From NCBI GenBank assembly GCA_951804985.1, contig OX638133.1, forward strand, positions 3,492,501-3,556,500: a DNA stretch of 64,000 nucleotides, written 5' to 3'. The position numbers were made by a program, and so were the translations under genes. Position 1 is the first letter of the stretch, and each line of letters begins with the position of its first letter. Of the stretch, positions 1 to 13,500 are shown one piece after another. The DNA comes from Dryomyza anilis. Its lineage: Eukaryota > Arthropoda > Insecta > Diptera > Dryomyzidae. The notes beneath the pieces are model-generated. The model was not told the DNA's origin. It did no database searches and saw only the letters and a list, made by a program, of their open reading frames with translations.

Positions 1-1011
1 TCTCTGCTCAACTGTGTCGAATGTCTGCGCCGATTTAAAAATCTTAAAAACCTTTAAAATGTATACATCGGCTGTTGTCTGTCCAACAAAAAAAGCATTT
101 CGTTTCATGTTGAAATCTCAAGATTTACGACAAAATTATGAAAATGATCGAAGAGTCAATTATTTTCTCTTTTCTACGAGGCCCTTTTGCCTGAATGTTA
201 TAACGTTGCCGTTGCAGCGCGCGCATTGTTATCGAGGTTGTTGTTTTTATTTTTCTTATTATTATTGCGGCTCTTTTTCGTAGGCCTAATTTGGTTAATT
301 TATGCTATATCATTAAAAGTGGTCCCTCGAACAAACTATCGATCGATCGTTCATTCGTTGATGACGACGATCGAGCCAACAGATTTGTGCGATGTTCGAA
401 AGTCCGGAGGCTGTTGTTGCGGCATGTTTCGGCCGCCAGTTGTTTTGACTTTTTTCAAACGACTCCAATGAAGTGGAATCAAGGAAGAGGCTCCTGTAAG
501 GAAACGGATGAATTATGCTCAGGTGATTAGACAGCAGCCAAAATATTGCAACATGTGCGTTGTCGTCCTTACATCGTGCAGCTACTGTCTACACTCACTC
601 GTATCGTATTTCAACCCCTCGGGTGTTGTTTGTACCTCGAGTGCAGTTACTGCCTTTCTTTCTTTTGCGTCCTGCGGAAGCCTCTCTTTGTGAACTGCTT
701 AAAATGCTAATTTTTTCCGCACTTTGAAACACCCCTAGGTTTGATATCTTTGCTCCGGCGCTTACAGCTTTTAAGACCGTGTGAATGTTTTTGTAGTTGC
801 TCGGCTTCTGTGTCGAGGCTTTAAATGAAGTGTCGATGAATAATTAATAAAGAAAAACAACAGTAAATATAAAAACAGTCAAGTGTTTAGGCGGTACCTT
901 TTTAAATTCTCTCTCACACACACACAAGAGTCCGTCGTCCACTCGCCAAAGGTCACTGTCCAAAATTATCCCAACTGTGACACCATTAAATCCTGCTCTT
1001 GCTTTGTATAG
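1..1011. other. upstream intron or 5' flank of grh; no gene seen
   Basis: No coding exon with usable splice sites was found. Short reading frames here are interrupted and low in complexity. A short CA run lies near 916-926. The last 20 bases before 1012 form a pyrimidine-rich acceptor ending in TATAG, which supports this being intron of grh. It could alternatively contain promoter sequence for a transcript that starts translation at the ATG at 1073. Confidence 0.5.
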
Positions 1012-1512
1012 ACGCCGCACCGTGCTCACGAATGGCGACCAGGCACCCTCGCCTCCGCCACAATCGCTGCCTATGTCTCTCGCCGCTCAGTCAAGTAGCA
1101 GCCCTGATCAAGTGCTGCTTCAACCGCAACACCATCACCATGACAACAACAATGGCTACCAGCAGCAGCATCTACCCACATCCTCCGCCAACGCCCGCTA
1201 CTTTGAGCACCCGCAGCTTACGACAATCGTCTCCACCGGTGCAACACAGTCGCTGCTCAGTCTCTCGCCACATGATGCGGCCCAGAGCACTGAACAGCAG
1301 CAACAACAGCAGCATGAAATGCAACAGCAGCACCATCAACATCAGCAGCAGCAACATCATTTAGTAGATGCTAGTGGCGCTACTGTGAATCTGGGCTCGT
1401 TGGGCAACGCGCATCAAGTGCATCAGGTGCAGACACCAAACGGCGGTACTTCCTTCGTCTACGAATATTATAAGTTGCCGGACAAGGATGTTGAAACTGA
1501 GATGCAATGGAG
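1012..1512 (+). CDS. grh: grh exon A: N-terminal Gln/His-rich activation region
   Basis: The acceptor is TTTGTATAG at 1003-1011 and the donor is AG|GTAAGT at 1513. The exon opens with one base completing an upstream codon and closes after two bases of a codon, so the next exon's C makes Ser. The product is rich in Gln and His (runs at about 1285-1370). It ends with [19 protein letters not shown], which resembles the YDYYKVP motif in the N-terminal part of vertebrate GRHL proteins (from memory). An in-frame ATG at 1073 (MSLAAQ) could serve as an alternative start. Because the motif is conserved and the frame joins exactly to the next exon, I consider this a true coding exon. Confidence 0.85.
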
Positions 1513-4500
1513 GTAAGTAGTCGACCGACCGGCCACTCCTGATGAAAATTCATAAATTTAAAGATTCAAGTATTCATAAATGAACAAATGCCTAAATTCA
1601 CAGACACATCACAATAAATGTGTTTTTTTTTTTAATTTTTATAAATTACGTAGTTTTTAATATTCATTATTATATTTTAATTCATTAAACCAAAAAAAAT
1701 TGATAAATTCACAAGCTCCTGATCAATAGGATTCATACTATTAGTTTAGTAATATTAAAAATGATAATAAAATATGTTATTGTAGCATTAATTTAAGTAA
1801 TGCACTTTTTTTAATTACAATATCAAGACCTGTACTACATTTATTTTTGAGTCCGTTGCCATAAATAGAATACATAAACACTGAGTCCTTACCAATGACG
1901 AGTTAATTAATCTGGATAAAAAAATTAAAGTGTAAATTTCAAATTCAAGTAATTAAAATAAAACTATGCACATAATATTTAATTAATTAATTTACCACTT
2001 TTTAACATTTCGTATTTCTATTATGATCTACTCTATATTTATCAGATAACCCATTTACTTTAAAAATATTTAAATTTAATAAAAATTTAAATCAAAACAA
2101 TACAAAAAATCAACCATATAATACACGTAAATAGTAGAAATTTACGAACAATTTTATGAGAATTTTTTACGCACAACTCCGAGTTATTTGTCGATTTTTA
2201 TGTAAAAATAATGTAAATATATTTTCGTAAATTTACAGACATATTGATCTATATTTTCGATATTTTTCAATAAATGTGCGTTCGTTTAAAGTGATTTAAC
2301 CTTGAATTAAAGTAAAAAATCTAAGTCAGTTACGCTAAATTTATAAATTTACGAGAACAAAAATGTTCGTTATTGACATGAATCACATTTATAATAAACA
2401 GAAAGATAATCATATATTCGTAAATTTACAAATCAGAAACTTTAATTTAAAATTGTTTAGCACTTTTAATTTTTTTGTCGAATATAATATTTTTTTTGTC
2501 GAATATAATACTTTTTTTTGTCGAATATAATATTTTTATACTCCATATTTTCTAGTATTTCATAATCTTCTAAAATAAAATGTGTTTCTATGTAAATATC
2601 CGTAATATAAATCTATACAAAATTAATTAATTATCTATTGAAACATGATACAGTCGTAAACATTATGATATGTGTTTTTATCGTTGAGCCTAACATTTCC
2701 ATGAATTCGGAGTTATTTTATTTTTTCATTTTTGTTCCATTTTCGTTTTGGGACTGAACGGCAAAGTACAGTGTACAGTGGAACACAAAGTTATGGGTGT
2801 GGCTAGTGCTAATGGATCGCTTTTAAATGGCACACGGTCAAAACACAAGCATCACACAAACATTTTTATTTTTAATTTTTGTTGGACTCGCGTTGTTTTC
2901 CAGCGCCAAAGTGTTGATTGGCCAAGTTTTCGTGCAACGATCGTTTGTCACCTGCACAACGAGCGCCAGAGCGCCGCTGTCGCCATCATTTAACGCCGTG
3001 TTTTTTCTGATGACGTATGACCGCGAACACTCAACGTTTTCCATGTAAATTTAAGCCAAAGATCGATCAGACGGACTACAGGCGATCGTCGATCGATCGC
3101 TTTTGATTTCGTTTCAGTTTCACTTGTTGGTGGTTTGCTCTGTCGACATCCAACGATTATATCTGTGTGGGTTGGTTGGTTTATTTTTTATTTTTATTTT
3201 TTTTATTGTGAATATTTAATTAATGAATGAATAAAACCATTTTCGATCTCACACCCAATTCCAAATGTTGGATGCAGACCAAGCTGCCCATTGACGTCAA
3301 TTCGCTGGCTGTCTGGCTTAGGCCTCGATCTTAATATTATTTCTTGGGATTCCTACCGAGTGGTACCGTAATTTAAATATTGATCATAATTAAATAGAAA
3401 TTAAGTTGTGCATATATTAATATATTTTTATCTTAAATTGCATGAATATATCATATATTTGTGAACTTAAAATTTGTGGAGAAATATAATTTAAGAGAAA
3501 TACATAGAGAAATATATTGATGTAATATTTATAACATTAAAATGTTAAACTAAAAAAAAAAAAAACAATCTAAAAATTAAATTATTATTAAAAAAAAATC
3601 ATAATTTTAGTATCACATAATTTAGTAATGCGGACGAAAATGAGTCTAGTTTGATCGCGCAATTATCAAACTGTAATGCAATCAAAGATATTTTTTTTAC
3701 AAATTAACCAACGTTAAGCAGTCTCATAATTAAGAACGTTACGTAATAAGAAAAAGTGAGTGCATAGTAAGATTCTGCATCACTAGTACATATTATTATA
3801 TAACTCGTAAATAGGGAACTGTCCAACCAAATTTTTGCTTATCGGAACCCAATCAGATACAGGACCATTATGATTAGCTCGTGATGTCTTTAGCTCGTAA
3901 TAGTGCAAATTGCAACTAGAGATTTTCGAATTATATACAAATGTTATATGGAATGCCCATAAAAAAATCGTTTTGAGTGCTGTTATAAATACACAATTCA
4001 AATTCAGTCCACAATTAATTATAAATACACATAAATTAATAAATAAATAAAAAAATTCAATTAAATATATTTATTAAAATAAAGTTCTTAACATTTTTTA
4101 ATATTTTATGTGTTCTTTTTTTTGTATGTTCTGTTGCGACAGAAATATATCTTCTTATTCTTCGTCTCTATATGGCGTTTTTCACCTGCCGCTTTAATTG
4201 AACTTAAGCGCATTATGCAGCGACTTCAGAACCAGCAGAGCCCCCTGTTGACGACTACTAAGCGCGCATAAAGTAGTCGATGTTATGACGATGCTCGGGC
4301 TCGGCAGATCGTCGCTGCCAATGCATTAGCGAATTTACGCACTTTGTTGTTGGTCACAATTTTTATTGCCGGTGCTGCTTCATTTGGCGACAACAGTGAC
4401 AACAGCAGTGACAATAGCATTAACAATAACAACATACACTGCATCACCAACAGCAGTAACAATCACTAGTGCATTGAATTGTTATTGTCGCTGTTTATTT

Positions 4501-7500
4501 TTTTAACCCTTATATGCACCTTGTATCTTTCAGTTACAACCTCTAAATAAAATGTTTTGTCATTAAAAAATGTTAAAAAAACAAATAATCGATCGACGAA
4601 TCGCTTGAGTTTAAGCACTTCATCAAAAATACACGGATTGAAGAAATTTCGCTCCTCACAAATGAAAAATCAGACAAAAAAGAACTTTGTTTGCATTAAA
4701 CAAATTTCCCAGCAAACATTTTGAGTCTTTTAAGACTCCTAAATGTGTCATATTTATGAGTGTTACCCTCATATATGAGCACTTAAAAGAGCCCAAAAAG
4801 GCTCCCGACTCCTGGGTAGAGGGCCCCATTTTATGAGCCCAAAAACACTCATATTTCAGACTCTTTTATTACACCTAAAACACTCATATTTGAGCACTGA
4901 AAAGTGCCCAAAAAGGCTCCCAACCCCTGGGTAGATGGCACCGTTTTATGAGCCCAAAAAACCTCATATTTCTGACACTTTTATTACTCCTAAAATACTC
5001 ACATATGAGCACTTAAAATAGCCCAAAAAGACTCCCAACCCCTGGGTAGAGGGCACCGTTTTATGAGCCCAAAAACCCTCATATTTCTGACACTTTTATT
5101 ACTCCTAAAACACTCATATTTGAGCTCTAAAAAGACCCCAAAAAAGCTACAGAAACTGCGCTTTAAAGAGCGCAAAAATATTCTTAAAACATTCACATTT
5201 TTAAGATTTTCCAGACACCATTTTTGGAGTTTTTCTTTCTTCAGAAATATAGAATGTGTCTGAAATTAATCCAACATAGTACAAGTTCATGTTTATCTTA
5301 GTCCTGACATTCGTGAGAAAATGCATTCATTTCAAAAAATCCATTAAATATGTAGGTTTGTCTGTTGAATTTACACTATTATTTTATTATTTTTCATTTG
5401 ATTTCAAATCCAAAACGATGACTCCCCTTTTCTGAGTGCTCCTTAAATACTCTTAAATTTGATGATTTTATGAGTTTGATTTGAGGTGGCTCCTAAAACG
5501 CTCATTAATGAGACTCTTTTATGAGTCAAATTTGGGAGCGTTCCTAAAACATTCTAAAATATATAACTTTTATGAGTCTATTTTCTGAGTGCTCAGAAAC
5601 AATTTTATTTTTGATGCTTTTTGGAGTCTAATTTATGAGGGTTCCTAAATAACTCCTAAATATGAATCTTTTATGAGCAATATTTTTGAGAGCTCCGAAA
5701 ACCGTCTTAAATGAGATACTTTTAAGAGTCATTTTTCTGAGGGCTCATAAAACACTCAAAAATTGGTCTCTTTTATGACTCCAATTTCAGAGCGCTCCTA
5801 AATTGCTTAATGGGTTTTGTTTTTTTTCTTTTTAAGTTAAAAAATTTTAAAAATAATGTTTTTCTATTTTTTTTTTTTTTGTTATTCAAGTTAAATTTAA
5901 ATCGCTTAAAAGTTTTCGTTTCACACAAAAAGAATTGTACCTTTAATATAAGCTTTATATGTATTTGCTGAAAAAAATATTTTGATATTCTGTAATGAAA
6001 AATTAACTTTTGTCTAGAATAACTGAAAATTGCTTTTATGATAAACGTTATTTTTTACAGCAAACATGTAAACGTTGCGAACAATGTTGTAAAATAAATT
6101 TTTTTGCCGCATACGATCTGTAAATGCATTTTTCTTTACGTTTTTATTTATAACATTGGACAATTATGATTTTTTTTTTAAATAAACAATAGAAAATTTT
6201 GTATTATTTTCAGTTATTAAATTTACTTTACCTTTACAAAAACCATTACATGTCAATATTAATTTTTTATTTATATAAATATATAACTTTTAATTTTTTT
6301 ATTTTTTTGTAAAGAGTATGTTTTTTTTATTTCTCGTTATTTTACATATCACTTTTCTTCAAACCGTTTTCCATGTGCATTTAAGGGTTAATGTTGTTGT
6401 TTTTATTTTTAAATCCGTTCGCTGGCTGTCACAGCGCATCGACGTCAATCGTCAGCCGTTGTGTCTACGACTGCATTTGCGTCTGCATCTTCGATGTTTT
6501 AATGCGCCGATTAAAATGTTCGTCCGTCCGCGTACAACGTAATCTGCAGCTTAATGAAATTGATTCCGATGACGAGGACAACGGCGCAGAATCCGCGCTG
6601 AGAAAATAATCAGCCCTTCGCAAAGGGAAGAAAACAACAACAACAAAGCCGTTGTTGCTGCTGCTGTGATAAGCAATCAAAATCATGCGCGGCAGCGTAT
6701 AATCGAATGAGAAGAAACATTTCGCTCTTGTTTTCTTCGTCCTGTTGTAACAACATATGACTTTTTGTTGTTGTCTTAATTTTAATAATTTATTGCTGCC
6801 GCCTTTCTTCCGCTTTTGGCTTCAAACGTTTGACATTTCTTGGCCGCGCTGATATTGGCCAAATTTAATTACTGTCTTACTCCGCGCCTGTGTCTACTTT
6901 ATACGTTTATGTGTTTTTTATGGCTTAAATCATGACAGCAGCAACAACAATCGCGGCACAAATATTACACAACCTTGAGTTGTTCTTGATGCTGTGTTGT
7001 TTTTTTTATTTATTTTTTCTTTTTGTTGTTCTGACCACACGTTTTGTGTGCTCTACGCAACGTGTTGTGTATTTTGGCCGCTTTCGTTGTTGTCGCCGTT
7101 GTTTTCTCAGCTATTTTCGTAGAAAACGTTTGTAAACATCTGAGACGTTACGCCGAGTACCAGCAGCAACAACAAAATGTAAAACATTGCCAGCAATTTG
7201 CGCACTTTTAATGTGAAAAAGCGTTAAACAGCAGCAACAACAACCACAATGTGCAGAGCAAAAGCAGCGACATTTTTCTTAATTGTTGTTCGTGGCAATT
7301 AAAATATAAAAAATTATATAAAAAAAAATGTTGAAGAATATGAAAAAAATATAAACCTAAAAATTGTCAAAATTCATTGAAAAAATGACAAAAAAAATAT
7401 ATTTGAACCAAATGTCGCAATAAAGCCAACGTTTTCCGCGAAGTGTCAGTCAGTGAACGTCGCACAGCGGTCGTCAATCTTTCTGGAGCGTGGAAGAGGT

Positions 7501-10500
7501 CAGATAAATGTGGCTGCAACTGTTGTGCGACCGAAAACAAGCAACAGCGAAAAAAATATCAAAAATGTTTTTAAAATTATAAAGTTCATGAAAAATTAAA
7601 TCAAAGCACTGCATTTTGTAATATGTATAGGAGTTAAAGAACAAAGTAAAGAATTCGCAAAGATTTTAATTTTTCCCCGGACAATGATATATTAAGAATT
7701 TGTCTGATGAAAGAACTGTTTCGTAATATAATACTTGGGGATGAATTGTCCAGAGAAGAACAATTTTCAAATCCAAAACAAAAAAAACGTATATTCTTTT
7801 TTTATCGCATTGATCCGGCTCTAATTTGGATCGAGTTTGGAGATGAATTTCCTAAAATGACAATTTTTCAAAATTACAAAAAAATTAAATTTTACGCCAA
7901 AAAATTACACATGGGGGAATGTTTGTACAGTGTGTACCCAGACAAAATCGTCATCTGATTATAATATATAACTATTCAGATCCAATTTTGTATAATCAAA
8001 AAATGCAAGAGTTGTAGTTTTTGAAAGACCAAGACCGATTTTCATAATATTTTTTTTTTTATTTTTGTGGCATATATTCTGTAACTTCATGGATATGAAA
8101 ACGATTTTCCAATATTATTTAAAAGTTTTATTTCCATTTAGAATGGTACTATGAGATATTTTAAAAATCAATTGAAATTTATTAAATGCAAATAAAAGCT
8201 GTAAACGAATTGATATCAGACAAAGATTTTTATATTCATACTTAGTGATGTCTCAATTCACCAACTTTTTTCAAATATTCGAACAAAAATTTTATATGCA
8301 CTTGCTTTTCAAATGCAAATAAAACCCTGAATTCGTTAAATTCATCCAGAAAAACTGGGATACATGTATATTTTATTTTGTTAGTGTACTTTAAGAATAA
8401 TAAGATTTTCTTATGTGTGCAGCCAAAAGTTGAATTTTGTTGTACGATGTAATAAAAGAGCAAAAGCGCGAGCGTCGCAATACTTGATGACACGCTATAC
8501 TTCAATCCTGGCTCTGGTCGACTGTCGACAGTGCAGACATAAATCACCGATTTACGTCGCACTAGCGATTTCTTTATTTGGCGCGACTCTTATTCTACAT
8601 TTATTGTTAAGTTTTCTTTCTTCTTTCTCAATTTACTATTTTCCTGTATCTTGTACTATTGCTAAACGCACTATTGATGCTTGCTGCTCAACGCGCATCG
8701 AATGCGAGACTCTTTTATATTCGGCGATTTATAGCATTACGACAGATGTTATTATAGGTATTCTGTTTGTAGAAATTGCTAGTTTTAAAATGCGCAATTT
8801 TTGGCATCTAGAAAAACGATCTCAAGATGTCGCACCAGATCTTTAAACGCGTCCAATTCGCGTGCCGCTCCATGGCGGCGATCCTGAACTTGAGCGTCGT
8901 CGTCGTTGCGCAGAGCACGTCGCAATCCAGTTATTGTGGTTTATAGCAGTTTGTTCGTTTTTATGTTATTGTTTTTGTTGCATTTCACGCACGACCGACC
9001 TCGGCAAACTCGTTGCAATCGCAGCCAACCAAAAAATCGCAACGACTGCCGTTGTCGTCGCCACCCCCGTGCGTTGCACACGAAGTGTGCTGTAAATTGC
9101 AGGCACGCGTCAGCAACAACAGCAATAACGAAGTCAACAACAACCCAAGTAAAACCCACAAACACTACAAAAACGAAAACAGCAGCATCAACAATTGCTG
9201 CAAAATTCGCAACGAATGCAGCGCAATTGGATGGGCGCATGCATGGACGGACGGATGGACGCGAGGTCCGAGTTTTTCTACGACTGCTCGTCGCTGACAC
9301 GTTGCTGGACGTCAGACAGGCGTTGAGTAAAAACAAAAAAAACAACAAAGTAAAAAAAAAACAACAACCACCAACAATTACCGTTGCAGTGCTGAGTTCA
9401 ACACAGTTCGCACGACAACTTGTTGTGCTTGTTTTTTGTTGCACAGGTTGTTTAGAATCCGCAATGACAAAAAACAGCAACAAGAACAAGATTAAGCAGA
9501 AGAAGAACAACAATACAACAACTGCTGTTGGTGTCGAACTGTTGGCAGATAACAGCACTTACAACAACAGAAATTTTTTAGATGTGTTTTATGACAACAA
9601 CAACATTTATTTTTATTAATATTAATTTTTAAAATTTTCTTTTCTCGTCCCTCTCGTGCAGCGCCCCCTCCTCTGGCAACAAACTCAACGGCCAGGCCAC
9701 ACCCATTGACGTATCTGGCCTGTCGCAGAATGAAATTCAAGGCTTGCTACTCGGCGCCCATCCCGCCTCTTCGTCAGCGGTGCCTAGTACCACTACCCTG
9801 TCCCAGCAGCAGTCCACGATCATCGGCGGCGCCACGACAGCTGTTGTCGTCACGGCGGAGCAACAGCGTCAACAACAACAGCAGCAGCTCCTGCAACAAC
9901 AACAGACCATCAGCATCAAACGCGAGCCGGAGGATCTGCGCAAGGACCCGAAAAACGGCGGTACTGCGACGCTATCCAATGGCCAGAAGGTGAGTTTGTG
10001 GCGCACATGCGCTCTCACAACAACAGCAACAACCGCTACTGCTCACAACAGCAACAACAACCACAACAAGAAAAATATTATTATTGTTGTTGTTGTTGCA
10101 TTTCTATTGAATTTACCTAGACGCGTGTGTCGCGTAGTTATTTTCTAATTAGTCGGTCGTTTTCTCTTCCTTGCGCTCCCTCATAAGCTCTCTTTGTTTA
10201 TGGTTTTCTGGCGCAATTGCCTGCAATTGGTTTGCGCGGTGGCCGCAGCCAATCACAATTGGTTGCGTACCTCGTCGCGTTGCTTCTTACAGTCAGCTGT
10301 TATGTGTATATTGTCGTCTCTTTTTCGCACATATTATTGTAAAGAGAACACTTATCCGCTATACACTTTTTCTTCGCACGATCGTTGCCTTCGAACCGCG
10401 TTCGATCATGGTGCTTTTATGGCGCACTTGCAACATAGCCCAAGAGTGCTATTGGTGGAGGCACCACGTTCGTTTCTTGCACGTCGAACATGTTCCTTGG

Positions 10501-13500
10501 TTGTAACGGCGCAGATTGTTCTGTTCTATGGCAGTCTTTTCCGATCAACACTAATTTGTTATCTAGCTCATTGCGAAATCAAATTGTTGCTTTTTGTTTT
10601 CAAAGTATAAACATTATAAATTTACTTAATAATTTTGTTATTTTTAAAATTCTCAGTTTTACTACTAAATTATGTGACAAATACGACTTCTTATTTATCA
10701 CAACGAGTGTATTCGTTCGATGTCATCAACACACGTTTGTTACGTTCAACACTCGTTGGTTTGTTTCAACACGCATTCGTTCATTCATGAACTCATACGT
10801 TTGTCTTTCCAACCACCGTCCATCAACCCGGCCGTTCGACGGAGCGATCGATCAACCAACGTTCGCTACTATCTATTTGACTCGTTACTTTTGTACCGCA
10901 CTCGTTGCTGCTGGTTTCAGCGTCGTCAACATATTTGGCCTCAGTCAGTCGCACAACGTTGACGAAGACAGTCGCGCGCACACACATACGTACGCACGTA
11001 TTTTACGCACACGCAACGAAGGCGAGTTTCGTACAATTTTAAGCGCGAGTAGCTGATTCGTTGACGGACGAGTGAAATTTTACAAAAAAAAAAGTGTGCG
11101 TCAAAGTTACCAAGGAGTCGCGTGTGATTTTAGTGAAAAATAAATTAAAACAAACAGAAAAAAGATTTTGTGTATAAAAGTTTTCTAATTAAAGAAGCGT
11201 ATACTCAAGGTCAGTGAAATATGTGCTCAACACCCCATCGACCAACCCCCCTATGTATACCACTGTCGTCCATTTGATGCGACATCTTTAAAATAAACCG
11301 CAAAATAAAATAAAAAAATCCCAACAACTACTAAAAAAATAACATAAAAACAACTACATCACACAAGATTTAGTAAAGAAATATTTAGTTGGAAGTTCTT
11401 GCCTAAAGTCTTTCGTTTAGCAACGCGGTTTTATCGCGCGCGTCCGCAGCATCATAATCATCAATGCTTCCGCCGCGTTGCTGCTGCTATGTTCAGATCA
11501 CCGAAACAGTTTCACTTTTCAAATCAAAAACAAAATCGCATTTAAATACTTAATTAACTACTAATATTAATGACGACGCGTCGCTGTCGCGCAGCCTAAT
11601 AAATAATGTAGCATTCTTTGTGAGGCTGTTGTTGTTATTTTTGTCGTTTGGTTTTTTTGTTCTTTAAATTGCGCGTCTTCAGCGACTGCGCTCTCAAGGT
11701 CTTTGGTGACGTCTTGCTGCCAGACCCCCACTACATCTCCTTAAAATCGCCAGCAGCGCTAAAAATGCAAATGAAGCGATTTTTTTTGTTACTTTAAATA
11801 CAGAATCTGATTTAATTAATAAAGCGCACGGGCCAGCATCAGCGACTAAACAAATTATCGAAATTATGCACGAAAAACAAAATAATTTAATAATTGTTCT
11901 TGTATATAGTAGGCCTTCTGGCGTATATGGCCTGCGGAATTATGTTACTGAGTCAAAAGAAGCGACTTGTTTTGTCGATTTTTCATGCTTCCTCTTGTCA
12001 TTGACCAAATGTTGTGCGGTTTAGTTGAAGTCCAGAAAAATTTTCAAAAAGTGAATTTGCCCGACAAATTCAGCGACTTATGTGTAGCGAAAAATGTATG
12101 GAACATTAAAATTATTTTTTTAATTCAGCAATTTATTTGTAGTAAAGAAATAATGGAATACAGATTTTTTTTTTTTAAATTTTCAACCAAATCTCCAATA
12201 GTTATTTTTCTTAACGACAAATCGCAAAATGTGAAGTGGGTCGTATATAATTTCATAAAATATTTTCTTAAGTCCGGAAACATCTTTCCCTAGCAATGAA
12301 GGTCAACTTGACCCTTCGATTTGCGCGATTTCCTTAATGGATGTATTTTAAATTGTTGTCAATGCGAATTTTAAACAAAAAGTGTCTTATGACATTTAAA
12401 TCTGGCCAGATAGCTGACGCGTGAATCACGTCAACCACAGAGGTGAAATAATATAAAAAGAACAAAAAGTAATACGAACTGGAAAAAACCAAGTAATTTT
12501 TAATGATTGCAACATTAAATTAAATTTAAAAACCCAAAAACCGCTAAGTGATGGTTTGAAGGATACAAAGCCTAAAAGCATATTTTCCATCATTACAAAA
12601 ACAAAAATATTGCATTTATGATCGCTTATGAAATCTGATTATTTAGTATAAAAATCAAGAGAGTCCATTTAGTAGGAATCGACAAATCCAAACTTCTACT
12701 TAAAAGGCTGTAATTTAAAAATGTAAATAATTAGGTTAAACAAATCTTATTTCAAAAAGTAGAAGAGATGATTTTCGAACGATGGTTTGGGCTATGTTCT
12801 GGTTAATAATCAATAGGTTTCAAATACACAATACCACTTAAATTAACTACTTTACGCAAACAATTAGTTTTGCAAGTATATTTCCATTTTGAAATGATTT
12901 ACTTCAAATATTTGCATATTTGAAGTGATTAGTGATTGCTTTAACGTTAGGCAACAACAACAAATTAAATTAACATTGTATTAAAAGCCCGCAGCACAAC
13001 GCCCACAAATGCTGCCGCCGTCGACGTCGCTGTCATTGGCTATAATTTTTTCATTATTTATTTAAAAATTATATTTTTATTTTTCTTGATTTTATGGGTT
13101 TTTTATTTTGATTTCGATTTTAACATTTTTATCAATTTATTCAAATTTGATTATTATGGTTGTTGTATTTAGTTGTTGTTGGTATTTTTATTATATTTTG
13201 TTTGTTTTTTGTTTCTTTTTTTCTTAATTTTGATTGCTTCACTATTTCAATTTATTGACAAATTCTTGCGCAGCTCACGGCGAATGGGGCACCAAACAAA
13301 ATGGCGACAAAGACCAATAACAACATAAGCAACGACAACAATCAGAAACCTCTGACATTTCGAATCCAAATTATAGCTTTTTTTGGACAGCTTTTTGTGT
13401 TGTTGTCGCGATGCACACAATTTAATCAGATGCAGATTATGGACTCTCATTAGCATGCATTATTGATGTTGTTGTTGCATTATGACTACAACAACATCAT

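Larger units (their letters stand above)
1513..9661 (+). other. grh intron (8.1 kb) with repeats
   Basis: GT-AG intron between the N-terminal exon and the exon at 9662. It is very AT-rich from 1550 to 4130. It contains a triplicated short repeat (2470-2536), a tandem-repeat foldback element (about 4710-5817), one member of a dispersed repeat family (8036-8456), and CAA/CAG/TTG-rich low-complexity DNA (6900-7300, 8900-9610). Long open frames at 8906-9619 on both strands are low-complexity artefacts of the CAA-rich DNA. A GC-rich island near 7430-7530 has an Inr-like TCAGTCAGT, but I see no convincing exon there. Confidence 0.8.

Noticed and set aside
7440..7530. Second possible promoter/first exon (TCAGTCAGT with CG-rich downstream)
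   Set aside because: No DPE at the correct spacing and an ATG soon after; weaker than the 10943 candidate.
8906..9619. 237-codon open frame on + and 205-codon frame on - just before a grh exon
   Set aside because: Low-complexity CAA/AAC-rich intron; amino-acid composition is Asn/Thr/Lys repeats, both strands open simultaneously, no conserved domain.
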